Origin: Anaerolineae bacterium
GTDB lineage: Bacteria; Chloroflexota; Anaerolineae; Anaerolineales; E44-bin32
Direction: 5' to 3'
Assembly (NCBI GenBank): GCA_030605795.1
Contig: JAUWHR010000028.1
Coordinates: 1 to 59,465, forward strand
Length of the DNA stretch: 59,465 nt
Part shown: piece after piece, positions 51,262-59,465 of the stretch
Layout of the letters: each line of letters opens with the position of its first letter
Numbering within the stretch: the first letter of the stretch is position 1
Notes under the pieces: model-generated
Seen by the model: the letters and a program-made list of their open reading frames with translations, nothing else
Database searches by the model: none
What the model was told of the DNA's origin: nothing
Position numbers and translations under genes: made by a program

Positions 51262-52500
51262 ATGAATGATGAGGCGTTACGTCGTCGTTTGCAACGGTTG
51301 GGTCGGCGCCGCCGCGGCTCTCCGCCGCCGACTAGGATAGACGCTGCGCTCCCTCGCCGGGAATTGCCTCCGGGAGAGGAGATCGAAACACCTTTCGGTC
51401 CTACCTACCTCATCCAAACCAAGTACCCGCTTGACTATCTACACGGAGCAAGCAGGTTGTCAGACCTATTGAAATTTGATTCCGCGTTGGTAGCTGAGGT
51501 TGCTCGGCAACCCCGTTTGAGGGAGGTCTCGCTTGAACGGCTGATTTTCATCGATACCGAAACCACTGGCTTGGTAGGTGGAGCGGGGACGATCGCCTTC
51601 ATGGTCGGAGTGGGCGCCTTTGTCGAGAATGCTTTTCTGCTCCGTCAATACTTCCTGCGTGATCCTGGGGAAGAGCGAGGAATGTTGCACGCCTTAAAGG
51701 GTGATATTGAGGCAGCTGCTGGATTCGTTTCCTACAATGGACGGACGTTCGATCTCCCATTACTTGAGATGCGCTACATGCTTGGATTGCGGCGACATTG
51801 GCCGTTGAGTACTTGGCCGCAGTTGGATTTGTTACACCCCGCGCGGCGGTTGTGGCGCCGAAGTTTGCCCGACTGCACTCTGGGTACAATCGAGCGGCAG
51901 CAATTAGGCATACAGCGGACGGAGGAGGATGTGCCCGGGGCGTTGATCCCCGGTTTGTACCTAGACTATCTACGTACCGGGGACGCCAGCGAAATGGGGG
52001 GCGTAGCCTACCATAATGCGGTCGATATTCTAACCTTAGTCGGGCTGGCAATACAGGTGCTTGATCGACATCAACGTGAAGATCCATCGCAGTTGTCTGG
52101 GTCGGAAGCGTTGGCAGTTGGTCGTTGGCACCATGATGCTGGTCGGTCGGGACCGGCGGAGATGGCTTACCGAAGAGCGGTGTCCAGCTCGGAACTTGAG
52201 GTGCGTCTTGATGCGCTTCGCTACCTTACCGCTCAGCTCAAACGCCAGGGGCGGCGAGAGGAAGCGGTAGAGGGTTGGCAGATGCTGCATACCCTGGCAT
52301 CAGACGACCCTAGACCCTGCGTGGAGTTAGCCATGTATTATGAATGGCATGCGCCCAACCTTGTGGAGGCGCGCCGCTGGGCTCAGGAGGCGATGGTCTG
52401 CCTGACGCATTGGACAGATAATTGGCGCCGGGATCAGGCCTGGGCATCGGTCGAGCACCGACTGGCGCGGCTGGCGAGGAAAATGGGGGAACGACAGTAA
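51262..52500 (+). CDS. RNase H-fold exonuclease (YprB-like) with helical tail
   Basis: This predicted 3'-5' nuclease of 412 aa has the DEDD-type acidic set: LIFIDTETTGLVGGAGTIAF supplies D and E, SYNGRTFDLPLLEMRY the next D, and YHNAVDILTLVGL the last. This matches the YprB/RNaseH_2 family. The C-terminal 130 residues look like TPR-type helical repeats (WHHDAGRSGPAEMAYRRAVS). The start is uncertain: TTG at 51217, ATG at 51223 and ATG at 51262 are in frame. The last is preferred because MNDEALRRRLQRLG is the usual family opening, with GGGGAG upstream. The substrate is unknown. Confidence 0.8.
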   Translation: MNDEALRRRLQRLGRRRRGSPPPTRIDAALPRRELPPGEEIETPFGPTYLIQTKYPLDYLHGASRLSDLLKFDSALVAEVARQPRLREVSLERLIFIDTETTGLVGGAGTIAFMVGVGAFVENAFLLRQYFLRDPGEERGMLHALKGDIEAAAGFVSYNGRTFDLPLLEMRYMLGLRRHWPLSTWPQLDLLHPARRLWRRSLPDCTLGTIERQQLGIQRTEEDVPGALIPGLYLDYLRTGDASEMGGVAYHNAVDILTLVGLAIQVLDRHQREDPSQLSGSEALAVGRWHHDAGRSGPAEMAYRRAVSSSELEVRLDALRYLTAQLKRQGRREEAVEGWQMLHTLASDDPRPCVELAMYYEWHAPNLVEARRWAQEAMVCLTHWTDNWRRDQAWASVEHRLARLARKMGERQ

Positions 52501-52538
52501 ATAAATTTCTATCGAGACTTTAAAGGTCTCCATCGATC

Positions 52539-52559
52539 GCGCCACGAACTTCGTGGCGC
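52539..52559. terminator. Hairpin between convergent genes
   Basis: A perfect 9-bp stem GCGCCACGA (52539-52547, with 52551-52559) has a 3-base loop and is followed by TTACCCCTTTTC. A second weaker hairpin (GAGACT/GGTCTC) lies just before it. Confidence 0.65.
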
Positions 52560-52579
52560 TTACCCCTTTTCATTCTATG

Positions 52580-53545
52580 CTAACCCCCATCGTTCAGTTC
52601 CTGACGTACGGCATGGTACAAGTGATCCGCTTTGAGTTCGTGGAGCGTATAGCATGGACCACCCAGGTGCTCGGCGAGCGCATTGGCCAAACCCTGATCG
52701 AAAGCGGCGTGCTCCATATTGATCACAATCGAACGGATGCCGGCTTGCTGGATCTTGTCGGCTACTCGGTGAGCTTCTTCCTGGGGTGGAAGGTTCCCCA
52801 TTGAGACGTTTCCTGCTCCGTCGGTGAGGAGAATCATGAGCGGTAGCACATCAGTGTGGATGATTCTTTCCTTTTGAAATATATCATAGGCTAGACTGAG
52901 CCCGGCCGAGAGAGGGGTTTTTCCGCCAACAGGGATATCAGCTAGCGCCTGCCGAGCGAGTTGGATCGAGTTGGTGGGGGTGAGCACCGTTAGGGCGCGG
53001 TCTTTTTGGAACACTACCAGCCCTACCCGGTCTCGGTGTTGGTAAGCATCAGTCAGCAGTGAAAGGATCGCTCCTTTGGTGGCTGACATACGTTCAGCAA
53101 CAGCCATTGACCACGAGGCGTCGACGACGAAGAGGATCAAGTTAGCAGCTTTGCGAATGCGCACTTTACGCTGTAAATCGGAGGGCAGGATGGCGAAAGC
53201 AACCTTCTGGCGTTGTTTTTTACGTTGGAGCTGATATGGAGCAGCCGCGCGAAGGGTAGCATCAAAGGCGATGTCGGAGGTCGATCCTTTGGCGGGTCGT
53301 GCCATGATGTAACGACCGCGTTTTCGCTTGGTTCGTGTTCGTGTGCGGCGCCCGCCAAGGCGGCGTGTCAGGCGATCAAGCTGGCCCTCGATGCGCCGCG
53401 GGATAAACGTTCCGCCGACCTTAACCTTATCGCCGCCTTCCCACCAGCGTGCCTGAAGTGAATCGATAGCTGACTGGTGGGTCAGCTCGGCTTGGCCGAT
53501 TTGTGGCGCATCCTCGTTGGTTTCAGGGGCTAGGTTGCTTTTTTT
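52580..53545 (-). CDS. Chelatase D-type von Willebrand A part, reached by -1 frameshift
   Basis: This is the C-terminal half of a ChlD/CobT-like chelatase motor subunit. The frame is open from a stop at 53546-53548 down to 52580 and encodes a linker (TNEDAPQIGQAELTHQSAIS), a WWEGGDKVKVGGTF strand and a very basic segment (RRLGGRRTRTRTKRKRGR). The VWA domain that follows has the metal-binding FVVDASWSM and VGGKTPLSAGLSLAYDIF. The linker is clearly protein-like but has no usual start codon before ATG 53305 (MARPAKGSTSDIAFDATLRA). Joining to the ATPase frame at the A9 run (53539-53547) gives a 682-aa I-plus-D protein, the normal architecture. Internal initiation at 53305 is the alternative. Confidence 0.8.
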   Translation of the reverse strand, partial: KKSNLAPETNEDAPQIGQAELTHQSAIDSLQARWWEGGDKVKVGGTFIPRRIEGQLDRLTRRLGGRRTRTRTKRKRGRYIMARPAKGSTSDIAFDATLRAAAPYQLQRKKQRQKVAFAILPSDLQRKVRIRKAANLILFVVDASWSMAVAERMSATKGAILSLLTDAYQHRDRVGLVVFQKDRALTVLTPTNSIQLARQALADIPVGGKTPLSAGLSLAYDIFQKERIIHTDVLPLMILLTDGAGNVSMGNLPPQEEAHRVADKIQQAGIRSIVINMEHAAFDQGLANALAEHLGGPCYTLHELKADHLYHAVRQELNDGG

Positions 53546-54627
53546 TTACCGGAGGGCTGCTCTTCAGCCGAAGCGGAGGCGACCTCCTCAACGGCGACCT
53601 GAGCTTGAATCTGGTCGATGCGCGCCTGCAAGTCTTCTAGGTTGACCTCGACCTGTTGAAATGGGCCGTGCCGTAACCGATGGGGTAGCGCTAATTCGGC
53701 AGCTAGTGCGATGTCGCGTTCGGTAATCTCCATCCGGTTCTCAAAAGCTGCATGGGCTCGAGCTGCCTTCAGGATTACAAGGTCAGCCCGGTGGCCGTCG
53801 ACCTGCATCGATGAAGTTAGCGCGGCGATGGCAAGCAGGTTAAGCTTGGTGTAGGTTACTTTATCCACCAATTTGCGGGCGGTCTCGATCGTTCGCGAAA
53901 GGGTCTGCTCTTGCTCTATCCACAATGTGTGGAACGCCTGTGGGTCAGCCTCAAAGGACAAGTTGCGTTCCATAATCGCTACCCGGTCGAGCGGGTCCGC
54001 CAGGCCCTTAATCTGAACTGAAAGGGCAAAACGGTCCAGCAACTGTGGGCGTAATTCGCCCTCTTCGGGGTTCATCGTACCGACCAGGATATAGCGGGCG
54101 GGGTGGCTAAAGGAAATCCCTTCCCGCTCGACGATGTTCATCCCTAAGGCGGCCGAGTCGAGTAGTAGGTCCACCACATGATCGTCTAGTAGGTTGACCT
54201 CGTCGATGTAAAGCAAACCGCGATTGGCGGCGGCGAGCACACCAGGCTCGAAATGGCGTTCTCCTTCTTTGATCGCTCGCTCGATGTCCAACGTACCCAC
54301 CACGCGATCCTCAGTGGCGGAAACAGGCAGGTCGATGAATGAAGTACGTTGCATTTCGACCGGTAGCTCCTCACCACGGGCGACGCGTTCCTTGCATTCG
54401 GTACACCAGGTGATTGGTCGGTTTGGGTCACATCCAAAACGGCAATCTGCCACAACACTCACATCTGGTAGCAGGGCTGCCAGTGCACGGGCGGCGGTGG
54501 ACTTGGCGGTGCCGCGCTCGCCACGTATCAGCACCCCTCCGATGCGCGGGTTGACTGCGTTCAGAATCAGCGCCCGCAGCATGCGCTCTTGACCGACGAT
54601 AGCAGTGAAGGGATAGACATAAGTCAT
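53530..54627 (-). CDS. Chelatase I-type AAA+ ATPase (N-terminal half of a ChlD-like gene)
   Basis: This AAA+ motor of metal chelatases drives Mg or Co insertion into tetrapyrroles together with the large CobN/ChlH subunit. The 365-aa zero-frame product has Walker A RGERGTAKSTAARAL and Walker B LLYIDEVNLLDDHVV. FVGTMNPEEGE-type sensor residues appear as YILVGTMNPEEGELRPQLLD. A cysteine motif CRFGCDPNRPITWCTEC is also present. It ends PSGKKKAT just after the A9 run. A -1 shift on that run fuses it to the VWA frame. TATAAT at 54648-54653 (minus strand) gives a short leader before ATG 54627. CobN is not in the window. Confidence 0.9.
   Translation of the reverse strand: MTYVYPFTAIVGQERMLRALILNAVNPRIGGVLIRGERGTAKSTAARALAALLPDVSVVADCRFGCDPNRPITWCTECKERVARGEELPVEMQRTSFIDLPVSATEDRVVGTLDIERAIKEGERHFEPGVLAAANRGLLYIDEVNLLDDHVVDLLLDSAALGMNIVEREGISFSHPARYILVGTMNPEEGELRPQLLDRFALSVQIKGLADPLDRVAIMERNLSFEADPQAFHTLWIEQEQTLSRTIETARKLVDKVTYTKLNLLAIAALTSSMQVDGHRADLVILKAARAHAAFENRMEITERDIALAAELALPHRLRHGPFQQVEVNLEDLQARIDQIQAQVAVEEVASASAEEQPSGKKKAT
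53539..53547 (-). promoter_or_regulatory. A9 slippery run: likely -1 frameshift or transcript slippage site
   Basis: The minus strand reads GGT-AAA-AAA-AAA-GCA in the ATPase frame, so A-AAA-AAA is in phase for a -1 slip. Zero-frame translation ends three codons later; the -1 frame continues through the VWA domain. Frameshifting that makes I-type and D-type products from one gene has been described for chlD genes of cobalamin producers, so this is probably programmed. A sequencing error in the run is the rival explanation. Confidence 0.65.
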
Positions 54628-54685
54628 TGGTTGGTCACTCAGGCGAGATTATACCGCATCTAGATAGGAGTCGAATTGCAATAGG

Positions 54686-54714
54686 TTTACAAGAGCGTGG
54701 TTCACCTTTATAAT
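54686..54714 (+). promoter_or_regulatory. Sigma70 promoter of the S1-like gene
   Basis: TTTACA (54686-54691), exactly 17 bases, then TATAAT (54709-54714). Transcription would start near 54721, giving a leader of about 26 bases that contains the GGAGA ribosome site. Confidence 0.78.
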
Positions 54715-54746
54715 GCGCTCATCCTATCTAGACGGAGAAAGTTACT

Positions 54747-56591
54747 TTGGTCGAACCTAATGAGGAGACCATCGGAGATGAGACGGCTCCCTCCAAACAA
54801 CCTTTAGAGGGAGGAGAAGGGCTGGATTCTCACCCGATGGATGTCTTGCTGGAATCAGAATCATATGAGCTTGAGATACCCCGGCGAGGTGAGATTCGGA
54901 AAGGAACCATTGCTCGCGTTACCGAGAATGATGTGTTAGTGGATGTTGGCGCCAAGTCTGAAGGTGTCATCTCTGCTCGGGAGCTCGAAAGACTATCGGA
55001 TGAGAGACGAGCGGGGCTGGTGGTTGGGCAGGAGGTTGATGTCTACGTTGTGAGTTCTGGTGGGCAGAGTGGCGCGCTGATTTTGTCTGTTGTGCGTGCA
55101 GAAGAGGAGCAGGACTGGCAGCGGGCTGAGCAACTGCTGGATAGCCAGGAACTGTATGAAGGAGTGATCTCTGGTTACAACAAAGGGGGCTTGATCATCA
55201 AGCTCGGTCGTCTACGGGGGTTTGTGCCTGCTTCTCAGGTAAATCTCTCACGCCGTCGTCGCGTTCATGGTGATACCCCTGATAAGCGTTGGGGGAAGAT
55301 GGTCGGCGAGTCGATGATGGCCAAAGTCATCGAGGTTGATCGACGTCGCAACCGGTTAATCCTGTCCGAGCGGTTGGCTGCGCGTGAGGCGCGCGACGCA
55401 TTTAAGGATCGGCTAATCGCTGAACTTCAACCCGGCGAAGTCCGCACCGGTTACGTCATCAGTCTAGCCGATTTTGGCGCCTTTATCGACATTGGCGGAG
55501 CGGATGGCTTGGTACATATGTCGGAGATCTCGTGGAAGCGCATCACTCATCCGCGTGATTTGCTCAAGGTTGGCCAACAAGTCGAGGTCAAGGTGTTGGG
55601 GGTAGATCCTAAGCGTAGGCGAATTAGTCTATCGTTGCGTGAACTCGAATCTGATCCCTGGAATAGTATCACCGAGCAGTATCGTGAAGGGCAATTAGTC
55701 GAGGGTACTGTTACTAAGCTTACAAAGTTTGGTGCCTTTGCCTCTCTAGTAGGGGCGGAAGAGTACGACATCGAGGGCCTGATCCATATTTCCGAATTAT
55801 CAGATCGGCGGATCGAGAATCCTCAAGAGGTGGTCCAGGAGAGTCAAACGCTGACATTGCGAATAATCAAGATCGACCGCGAGCGGCGCCGCATAGGCCT
55901 CAGTCTAAAACAGGTTGATTCAGCAGAGTATGCAGAGCAAGATTGGCAAGCCGCCATGCAGGACATTGAAGAACTAAGCGAGGAGGGGATCGGCGTCGGC
56001 TTGTCAGAAGAGGTCGAGGATTTCGACGCCGCGCTGGAAGCTGAGGCCTCCGCAAGTAATGAGGTCGAAGCAGCCGTGGATGAGATCGCTGAGGCTGAGG
56101 AGCCGGAGGCGCCAATAGCTGAGGATGCGGAAACTGTTGAGCCAGAGGTGCAGGCAGAGGAGTTGGTCGAGGTGGTGGAGCTCGAAGTACCAGAGGCTGA
56201 GGAGCCGGAGGTGCTAATAGCTGAGGATGCAGAAACCGTTGAGCCAGAGGTGCCGGTAGAGGAGTTGGTCGAGGTGGCGGAGCTCGAGGTACCAGAGGCT
56301 GAGGAGCCGAAGGCGCTAATAGCTGAGGATGCAGAAACTGTTGAGCCAGAAGTGCAGGTAGAGGAGTTGGCCGAGGTGGCGGAGCTCGAGGTACCAGAGG
56401 CTAAGGTGACTGACATTGTGGAGCCTGAGATGGCGGATGAACAGGCTGTCGAGGCCGAGGAGCCTGAAGCGACGCAGGATGAGGTCAACGAATCCAAAAA
56501 GGTTGAGGCACCAGACGCCGAGGAAGGATCTCCTCCGACGGTCGAATCGGAGATTAAAGACCCCGGTGGTGGTGAAGATGATGCTGAGTAG
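54747..56591 (+). CDS. rpsA: Ribosomal protein S1-like RNA-binding protein with long acidic repeat tail
   Basis: This protein has four S1 (OB-fold) domains: about residues 49-120 (RKGTIARVTENDVLVDVGAK), 130-205 (YEGVISGYNKGGLIIKLGRL), 220-290 (GYVISLADFGAFIDIGGADG) and 305-380 (GTVTKLTKFGAFASLVGAEE). It should bind mRNA and help initiation on the 30S subunit. It is followed by an unusual tail of about 200 residues, almost only Glu, Ala, Val and Pro, partly in three tandem units. The start is TTG at 54747 with GGAGA upstream and a strong promoter. The total of 614 aa is long for four domains because of the tail. It is read towards clpC. Confidence 0.87.
   Translation: MVEPNEETIGDETAPSKQPLEGGEGLDSHPMDVLLESESYELEIPRRGEIRKGTIARVTENDVLVDVGAKSEGVISARELERLSDERRAGLVVGQEVDVYVVSSGGQSGALILSVVRAEEEQDWQRAEQLLDSQELYEGVISGYNKGGLIIKLGRLRGFVPASQVNLSRRRRVHGDTPDKRWGKMVGESMMAKVIEVDRRRNRLILSERLAAREARDAFKDRLIAELQPGEVRTGYVISLADFGAFIDIGGADGLVHMSEISWKRITHPRDLLKVGQQVEVKVLGVDPKRRRISLSLRELESDPWNSITEQYREGQLVEGTVTKLTKFGAFASLVGAEEYDIEGLIHISELSDRRIENPQEVVQESQTLTLRIIKIDRERRRIGLSLKQVDSAEYAEQDWQAAMQDIEELSEEGIGVGLSEEVEDFDAALEAEASASNEVEAAVDEIAEAEEPEAPIAEDAETVEPEVQAEELVEVVELEVPEAEEPEVLIAEDAETVEPEVPVEELVEVAELEVPEAEEPKALIAEDAETVEPEVQVEELAEVAELEVPEAKVTDIVEPEMADEQAVEAEEPEATQDEVNESKKVEAPDAEEGSPPTVESEIKDPGGGEDDAE
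56101..56410 (+). repeat. 102-bp tandem repeat within the S1-like gene
   Basis: Three units with AGCCGGAGG-type starts at 56101, 56203 and 56305 repeat every 102 bp, in frame, each encoding a 34-residue unit (LIAEDAETVEPEV, then EELVEVAELEVPEAEEP). Copies differ by scattered substitutions, so the amplification is not very recent. Confidence 0.88.
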
Positions 56592-56595
56592 CCAT

Positions 56596-56634
56596 ACGGC
56601 TGGGCGGCGCAGGTAAGTACGCCCGGCCGTTTTT
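56596..56634 (+). terminator. Intrinsic terminator of the S1-like gene
   Basis: The stem ACGGCTGGGCG (56596-56606) pairs with CGCCCGGCCGT (56620-56630) through one G-U pair; TTTTAT follows. Confidence 0.82.
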
Positions 56635-56742
56635 ATATTCTCCATACGGGACAATGGTCCTATTTTAAAGGGGAGTAACGGTAAAATTTGGTAGAATGAG
56701 GGAGGGGTAGGTAGATTTTGAAGGTGAGTGTGGAGGGAAATA

Positions 56743-59235
56743 GTGGCCGATAAAATGGAGCGCTTCACTCAACGGGCTCGGCGTGTGTTGAGTCTGGCTC
56801 ATGAAGAAGCTGAAAAGTTGAATCACAATTACATCGGAACTGAACATCTCCTGCTCGGCCTGATTCGTGAAGAAGGCGGCGTGGCTGGTCGCGTGTTGCG
56901 TGAGTTGGGCTTAGATCCGTCGCGGGTAAAGGATGTGGTGGAGAGACTGACCGGGGTTGGGCGACACAAAGGTGGTCGAATTGAGTTGGCGCCGGGAACC
57001 GAGCAGGTACTGCAAATAGCGATCGAAGAAGCGCGCCGGATGGGACATCATTACATTGGTACTGAGCATCTGTTGCTGGGTCTGGTGCGTCGGGGGGAGG
57101 GTGTGGGGATTGATGTTTTGCGAAGGCTGGGAATCACGCCGGAGCAGATTCGCCGTCAAACTCGTCGTATCCTCCTGGAGAGTCCCACCCGTCGCAAGGC
57201 TCGTCAGGCGGGAGCTGCCCGCAAGGAGCAAGAAGCAAAGACCCCACTCATTGATCAGTTGGCAACAGATTTGACTTTGATGGCCGAGGAAAAAAAGCTC
57301 GATCCGGTGATCGGTCGTGAGCAGGAAATCGAGCGCGTGATCCAGATATTGGCGCGACGCACAAAAAATAATCCTGCCCTGATTGGTGAACCGGGTGTGG
57401 GTAAGACGGCTATCGTCGAGGGTCTTGCCCAGCACATCGTGGCCGGAGAGACGCCAGGTCCACTGCTCGATAAACGGGTGTTGCAATTGGATGTCGGCTC
57501 GTTGGTGGCGGGTACTATGTATCGGGGTCAGTTCGAGGAACGTCTTAAACGGGTGATTGATGAGTTGAAATCCGTGGGCGCTATTCTTTTCATCGACGAG
57601 GTTCATATGATAGTGGGCGCTGGATCGGCCGGGTCATCGGTGGACGCGGCTAATATCCTCAAGCCGGCGCTCGCCCGTGGCGAGTTGCAGGTGATTGGCG
57701 CTACCACGATGGACGAGTATCGCAAACACATTGAGAACGATGCCTCACTTGAACGGCGCTTCCAGCCAGTGATGGTGGAGGAACCCACTATCGAGGAAGC
57801 AATTGAAATTCTACGTGGTGTGCGACGACCCTACGAAGAGCACCACAAATTAGTGATCACCGATGAGGCGCTGGAAGCTGCGGTTCATTTATCCACACGC
57901 TACGTAACCGACCGCTACTTACCAGACAAGGCGATCGACTTGATCGACGAGGCGGCTTCGCGCGTTCGTATGTATAAGAGCCCGGAGGCAATTGCGCTTA
58001 AGAAAATCATCACTGAATTGCGGCAGACGCGTGAGGCACATACTCAGGCAGTTGAGGAAGCGCGTTATGATGATGTGCAGAGATTTGAGGTGCAGAAGGC
58101 TGAGCTTGATGAGAAGCTGAGCCAGTTGCGAACTGCCTGGGATCATAGGCGGGAAGGTCCTAAGGTATCGGCTGAGGATATCGCCGAAGTGGTCTCAATG
58201 TGGACCGGAATACCGGTAATGCAGCTCGCCCAAGAGGAATCCAAGCACCTGCTGCAAATGGAAAAGGCATTGCATCGGCGGATTATCGGTCAAGACGAGG
58301 CGATCGAAGCCATATCCAAAGCAGTGCGCCGAGCGCGGGCTGGTTTGAAGGACCCCAAGCGTCCCATTGGCTCCTTTATATTCCTCGGACCGACTGGTGT
58401 GGGCAAGACTGAGCTGACCAAGGCGTTGGCTGAATTCATCTTCGGCAGCGAGGAATCGCTGGTCCAGATTGACATGTCGGAGTTCATGGAGCGGCACAGC
58501 GTCAGCCGTCTGGTGGGCGCCCCACCGGGCTATATCGGATACGAGGACGCTGGGCAATTGACAGAAGCTATCCGCCGCCGGCCTTACTCGATCGTGGTCT
58601 TTGATGAGATCGAGAAAGCGCACCTTGAAGCTCATAATATACTGCTCCAGATTATGGAAGAAGGACATCTCACAGATGCAAGGGGGCGTAAGGTTGATTT
58701 CCGTAATGCGATCATTGTGATGACCTCCAATGTCGGAGCTGAGATGATCAAGCGCCAGACCCAGCTCGGGTTCGCTCTCGATAGAGATGAGGAGAAGGAG
58801 GAGCGGCTGGTCTATGAGGAGATGCGTGAAAAATTAATGGATGCCTTGAACAAGGTCTTCCGGCCAGAATTTATCAACCGGGTGGACGGGATCATCGTAT
58901 TCCATGCTCTGACAAAGGACCAAATTACTCAGATAGTGGACCTGGAACTGGCCAAGGTGGCTGAGAGGCTGACCGAATATGAGATCACCCTCCAGATTTC
59001 GGAAGATGGCCGATTATTGTTGGCGGAATTGGGTTATGACCCGGAGATGGGAGCTCGCCCATTGCGACGATTGATCCAAAACAAGGTTGAAGACCAGCTA
59101 TCGGATGCTTTGCTGGCGGGTGAATTCAAGCGATTAGATACCATCATGATCGATGCCGAGGACGGCGAGGTAGTCTTGCGCCGAGAAACCACTGAGCCAA
59201 CAGATGAGACCCAGGAGGTAGTGCCAGTCGGCTGA
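56743..59235 (+). CDS. clpC: ATP-dependent Clp protease ATPase subunit ClpC
   Basis: This AAA+ unfoldase feeds proteins to ClpP. The 830 aa have two Clp_N repeats ([20 protein letters not shown], then [11 protein letters not shown] twice), AAA1 with [16 protein letters not shown], a short middle domain (about 400-455) and AAA2 with [19 protein letters not shown]. The short middle domain and the second AAA with a loop near [20 protein letters not shown] identify ClpC rather than ClpB. The start is GTG at 56743 with GGAGGG five bases upstream; an in-frame ATG at 56728 is not supported. There is no mcsA/mcsB/ctsR operon around it. A terminator follows. Confidence 0.95.
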   Translation: MADKMERFTQRARRVLSLAHEEAEKLNHNYIGTEHLLLGLIREEGGVAGRVLRELGLDPSRVKDVVERLTGVGRHKGGRIELAPGTEQVLQIAIEEARRMGHHYIGTEHLLLGLVRRGEGVGIDVLRRLGITPEQIRRQTRRILLESPTRRKARQAGAARKEQEAKTPLIDQLATDLTLMAEEKKLDPVIGREQEIERVIQILARRTKNNPALIGEPGVGKTAIVEGLAQHIVAGETPGPLLDKRVLQLDVGSLVAGTMYRGQFEERLKRVIDELKSVGAILFIDEVHMIVGAGSAGSSVDAANILKPALARGELQVIGATTMDEYRKHIENDASLERRFQPVMVEEPTIEEAIEILRGVRRPYEEHHKLVITDEALEAAVHLSTRYVTDRYLPDKAIDLIDEAASRVRMYKSPEAIALKKIITELRQTREAHTQAVEEARYDDVQRFEVQKAELDEKLSQLRTAWDHRREGPKVSAEDIAEVVSMWTGIPVMQLAQEESKHLLQMEKALHRRIIGQDEAIEAISKAVRRARAGLKDPKRPIGSFIFLGPTGVGKTELTKALAEFIFGSEESLVQIDMSEFMERHSVSRLVGAPPGYIGYEDAGQLTEAIRRRPYSIVVFDEIEKAHLEAHNILLQIMEEGHLTDARGRKVDFRNAIIVMTSNVGAEMIKRQTQLGFALDRDEEKEERLVYEEMREKLMDALNKVFRPEFINRVDGIIVFHALTKDQITQIVDLELAKVAERLTEYEITLQISEDGRLLLAELGYDPEMGARPLRRLIQNKVEDQLSDALLAGEFKRLDTIMIDAEDGEVVLRRETTEPTDETQEVVPVG

Positions 59236-59258
59236 GCCAGATCGAAATGTTGGCCTCC

Positions 59259-59290
59259 CAAGCCCGACTTACGTAGTCGGGCTTGTTTTT
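59259..59290 (+). terminator. Intrinsic terminator of clpC
   Basis: A perfect 11-bp stem CAAGCCCGACT (59259-59269, with 59275-59285) has a 5-base loop and is followed by TTTTT. Confidence 0.92.
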
Positions 59291-59298
59291 ACTTATCT

Positions 59299-59419
59299 GA
59301 CTCCACTGAAAAAAAGGTCTACCGCGAGAAGGGAACCGGTATATGTGGGGGTGCGGGCGCCGCCCGCACCCCCCCCTATAAACCACCCCGCTACACGCGG
59401 GTATTTTTTTTCAGTGCAC
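59299..59419. mobile_element. MITE-like palindromic element, copy 7
   Basis: The left end GACTCCACTGAAAAAAAGG and right end TTTTTTTTCAGTGCAC match copy 3 closely. The central stem (GTGGGGGTGCGGGCG, with CGCCCGCACCCCC) is mostly paired but eroded at its outer right side (CCCCTATAAACC). ACTTATCT (59291-59298) and ACATATCT (59420-59427) flank it, a 7-of-8 target duplication. It follows directly after the clpC terminator. Confidence 0.85.
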
Positions 59420-59465
59420 ACATATCTATTGTATGGTAGGGACCCGGATATCTGAAAACCACTTC

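Noticed and set aside
52553-52804. 83-codon plus-strand frame
   Set aside because: It is antisense to the VWA domain and has no ribosome site.
55844-56497. 217-codon Ser/Thr-rich minus-strand frame
   Set aside because: It is the complement of the acidic repeat tail of the S1-like gene; its Ser/Ala/Gly repeats only mirror the GAG/GAA-rich codons.

Overview
The window is a gene-dense bacterial chromosome segment, moderately GC-rich, with Shine-Dalgarno-led genes, several secreted lipoproteins and many short palindromic repeats between genes. The gene mix fits Chloroflexota, probably an Anaerolineae-like anaerobe: an ADP-forming acyl-CoA synthetase, a CobN/ChlD-type chelatase motor gene, C39-like and LysM surface proteins with Thr/Pro linkers, a long NfeD protease, a bacterial eRF1-like protein and MurJ. 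This assignment is inferred from gene content; no rRNA or tRNA was seen.

Layout. 1-212 is the tail of an FtsK-type translocase. 477-5872 is a complete BMP-family ABC importer (lipoprotein, double ATPase, two permeases), probably for nucleosides. 6369-13390 holds murJ, a tandem-repeat array, a C39-like protease-TPR protein, purA, a LysM protein and a class V aminotransferase. 13391-14212 is non-coding and contains a candidate small RNA with promoter and terminator, plus a decayed palindromic element. 14213-18595 is an accessory patch: a PAS-GAF-GGDEF cyclase, an XRE-type regulator and an AT-richer type II restriction-modification pair with a BglII/BstYI-like nuclease. 18847-24459 (minus strand) carries a DRTGG P-loop protein coupled to an ADP-forming acyl-CoA synthetase, rnhB, a GT2 glycosyltransferase and a degenerate NERD membrane protein. 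24693-33802 (plus) has nfeD, an FHA protein, a lipid-anchored isoaspartyl methyltransferase, the glycogen/maltodextrin pair malQ-glgP and a winged-helix regulator with DegV. 34100-41200 has a membrane spermidine-synthase-like protein, clpB divergent from hsp20, and a rhomboid protease. 41427-47249 has three adjacent membrane-anchored coiled-coil proteins of unknown function, a bacterial eRF1-like protein, an HtrA protease and a CbpA-like DnaJ. 47541-50824 encodes a pseudo-receiver/GAF protein and a receiver-GAF-PAS-histidine kinase. 51262-59235 has an RNase H-like exonuclease, a chelatase I/D gene read through a likely -1 frameshift, a ribosomal S1-like protein and clpC.

The most striking structure is a family of about 120-bp intergenic elements. 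There are seven copies, at 13891, 26650, 36567, 39868, 41263, 48753 and 59299. They share inverted ends containing ACTGAAAA and a central hairpin whose two arms differ between copies but remain complementary within a copy. The copy at 41263-41380 is flanked by a perfect 8-bp direct repeat, which marks it as an inserted MITE-like element. Protein quality control is heavily represented (clpB, clpC, hsp20, DnaJ, HtrA, rhomboid, NfeD, isoaspartyl methyltransferase, eRF1-like factor).
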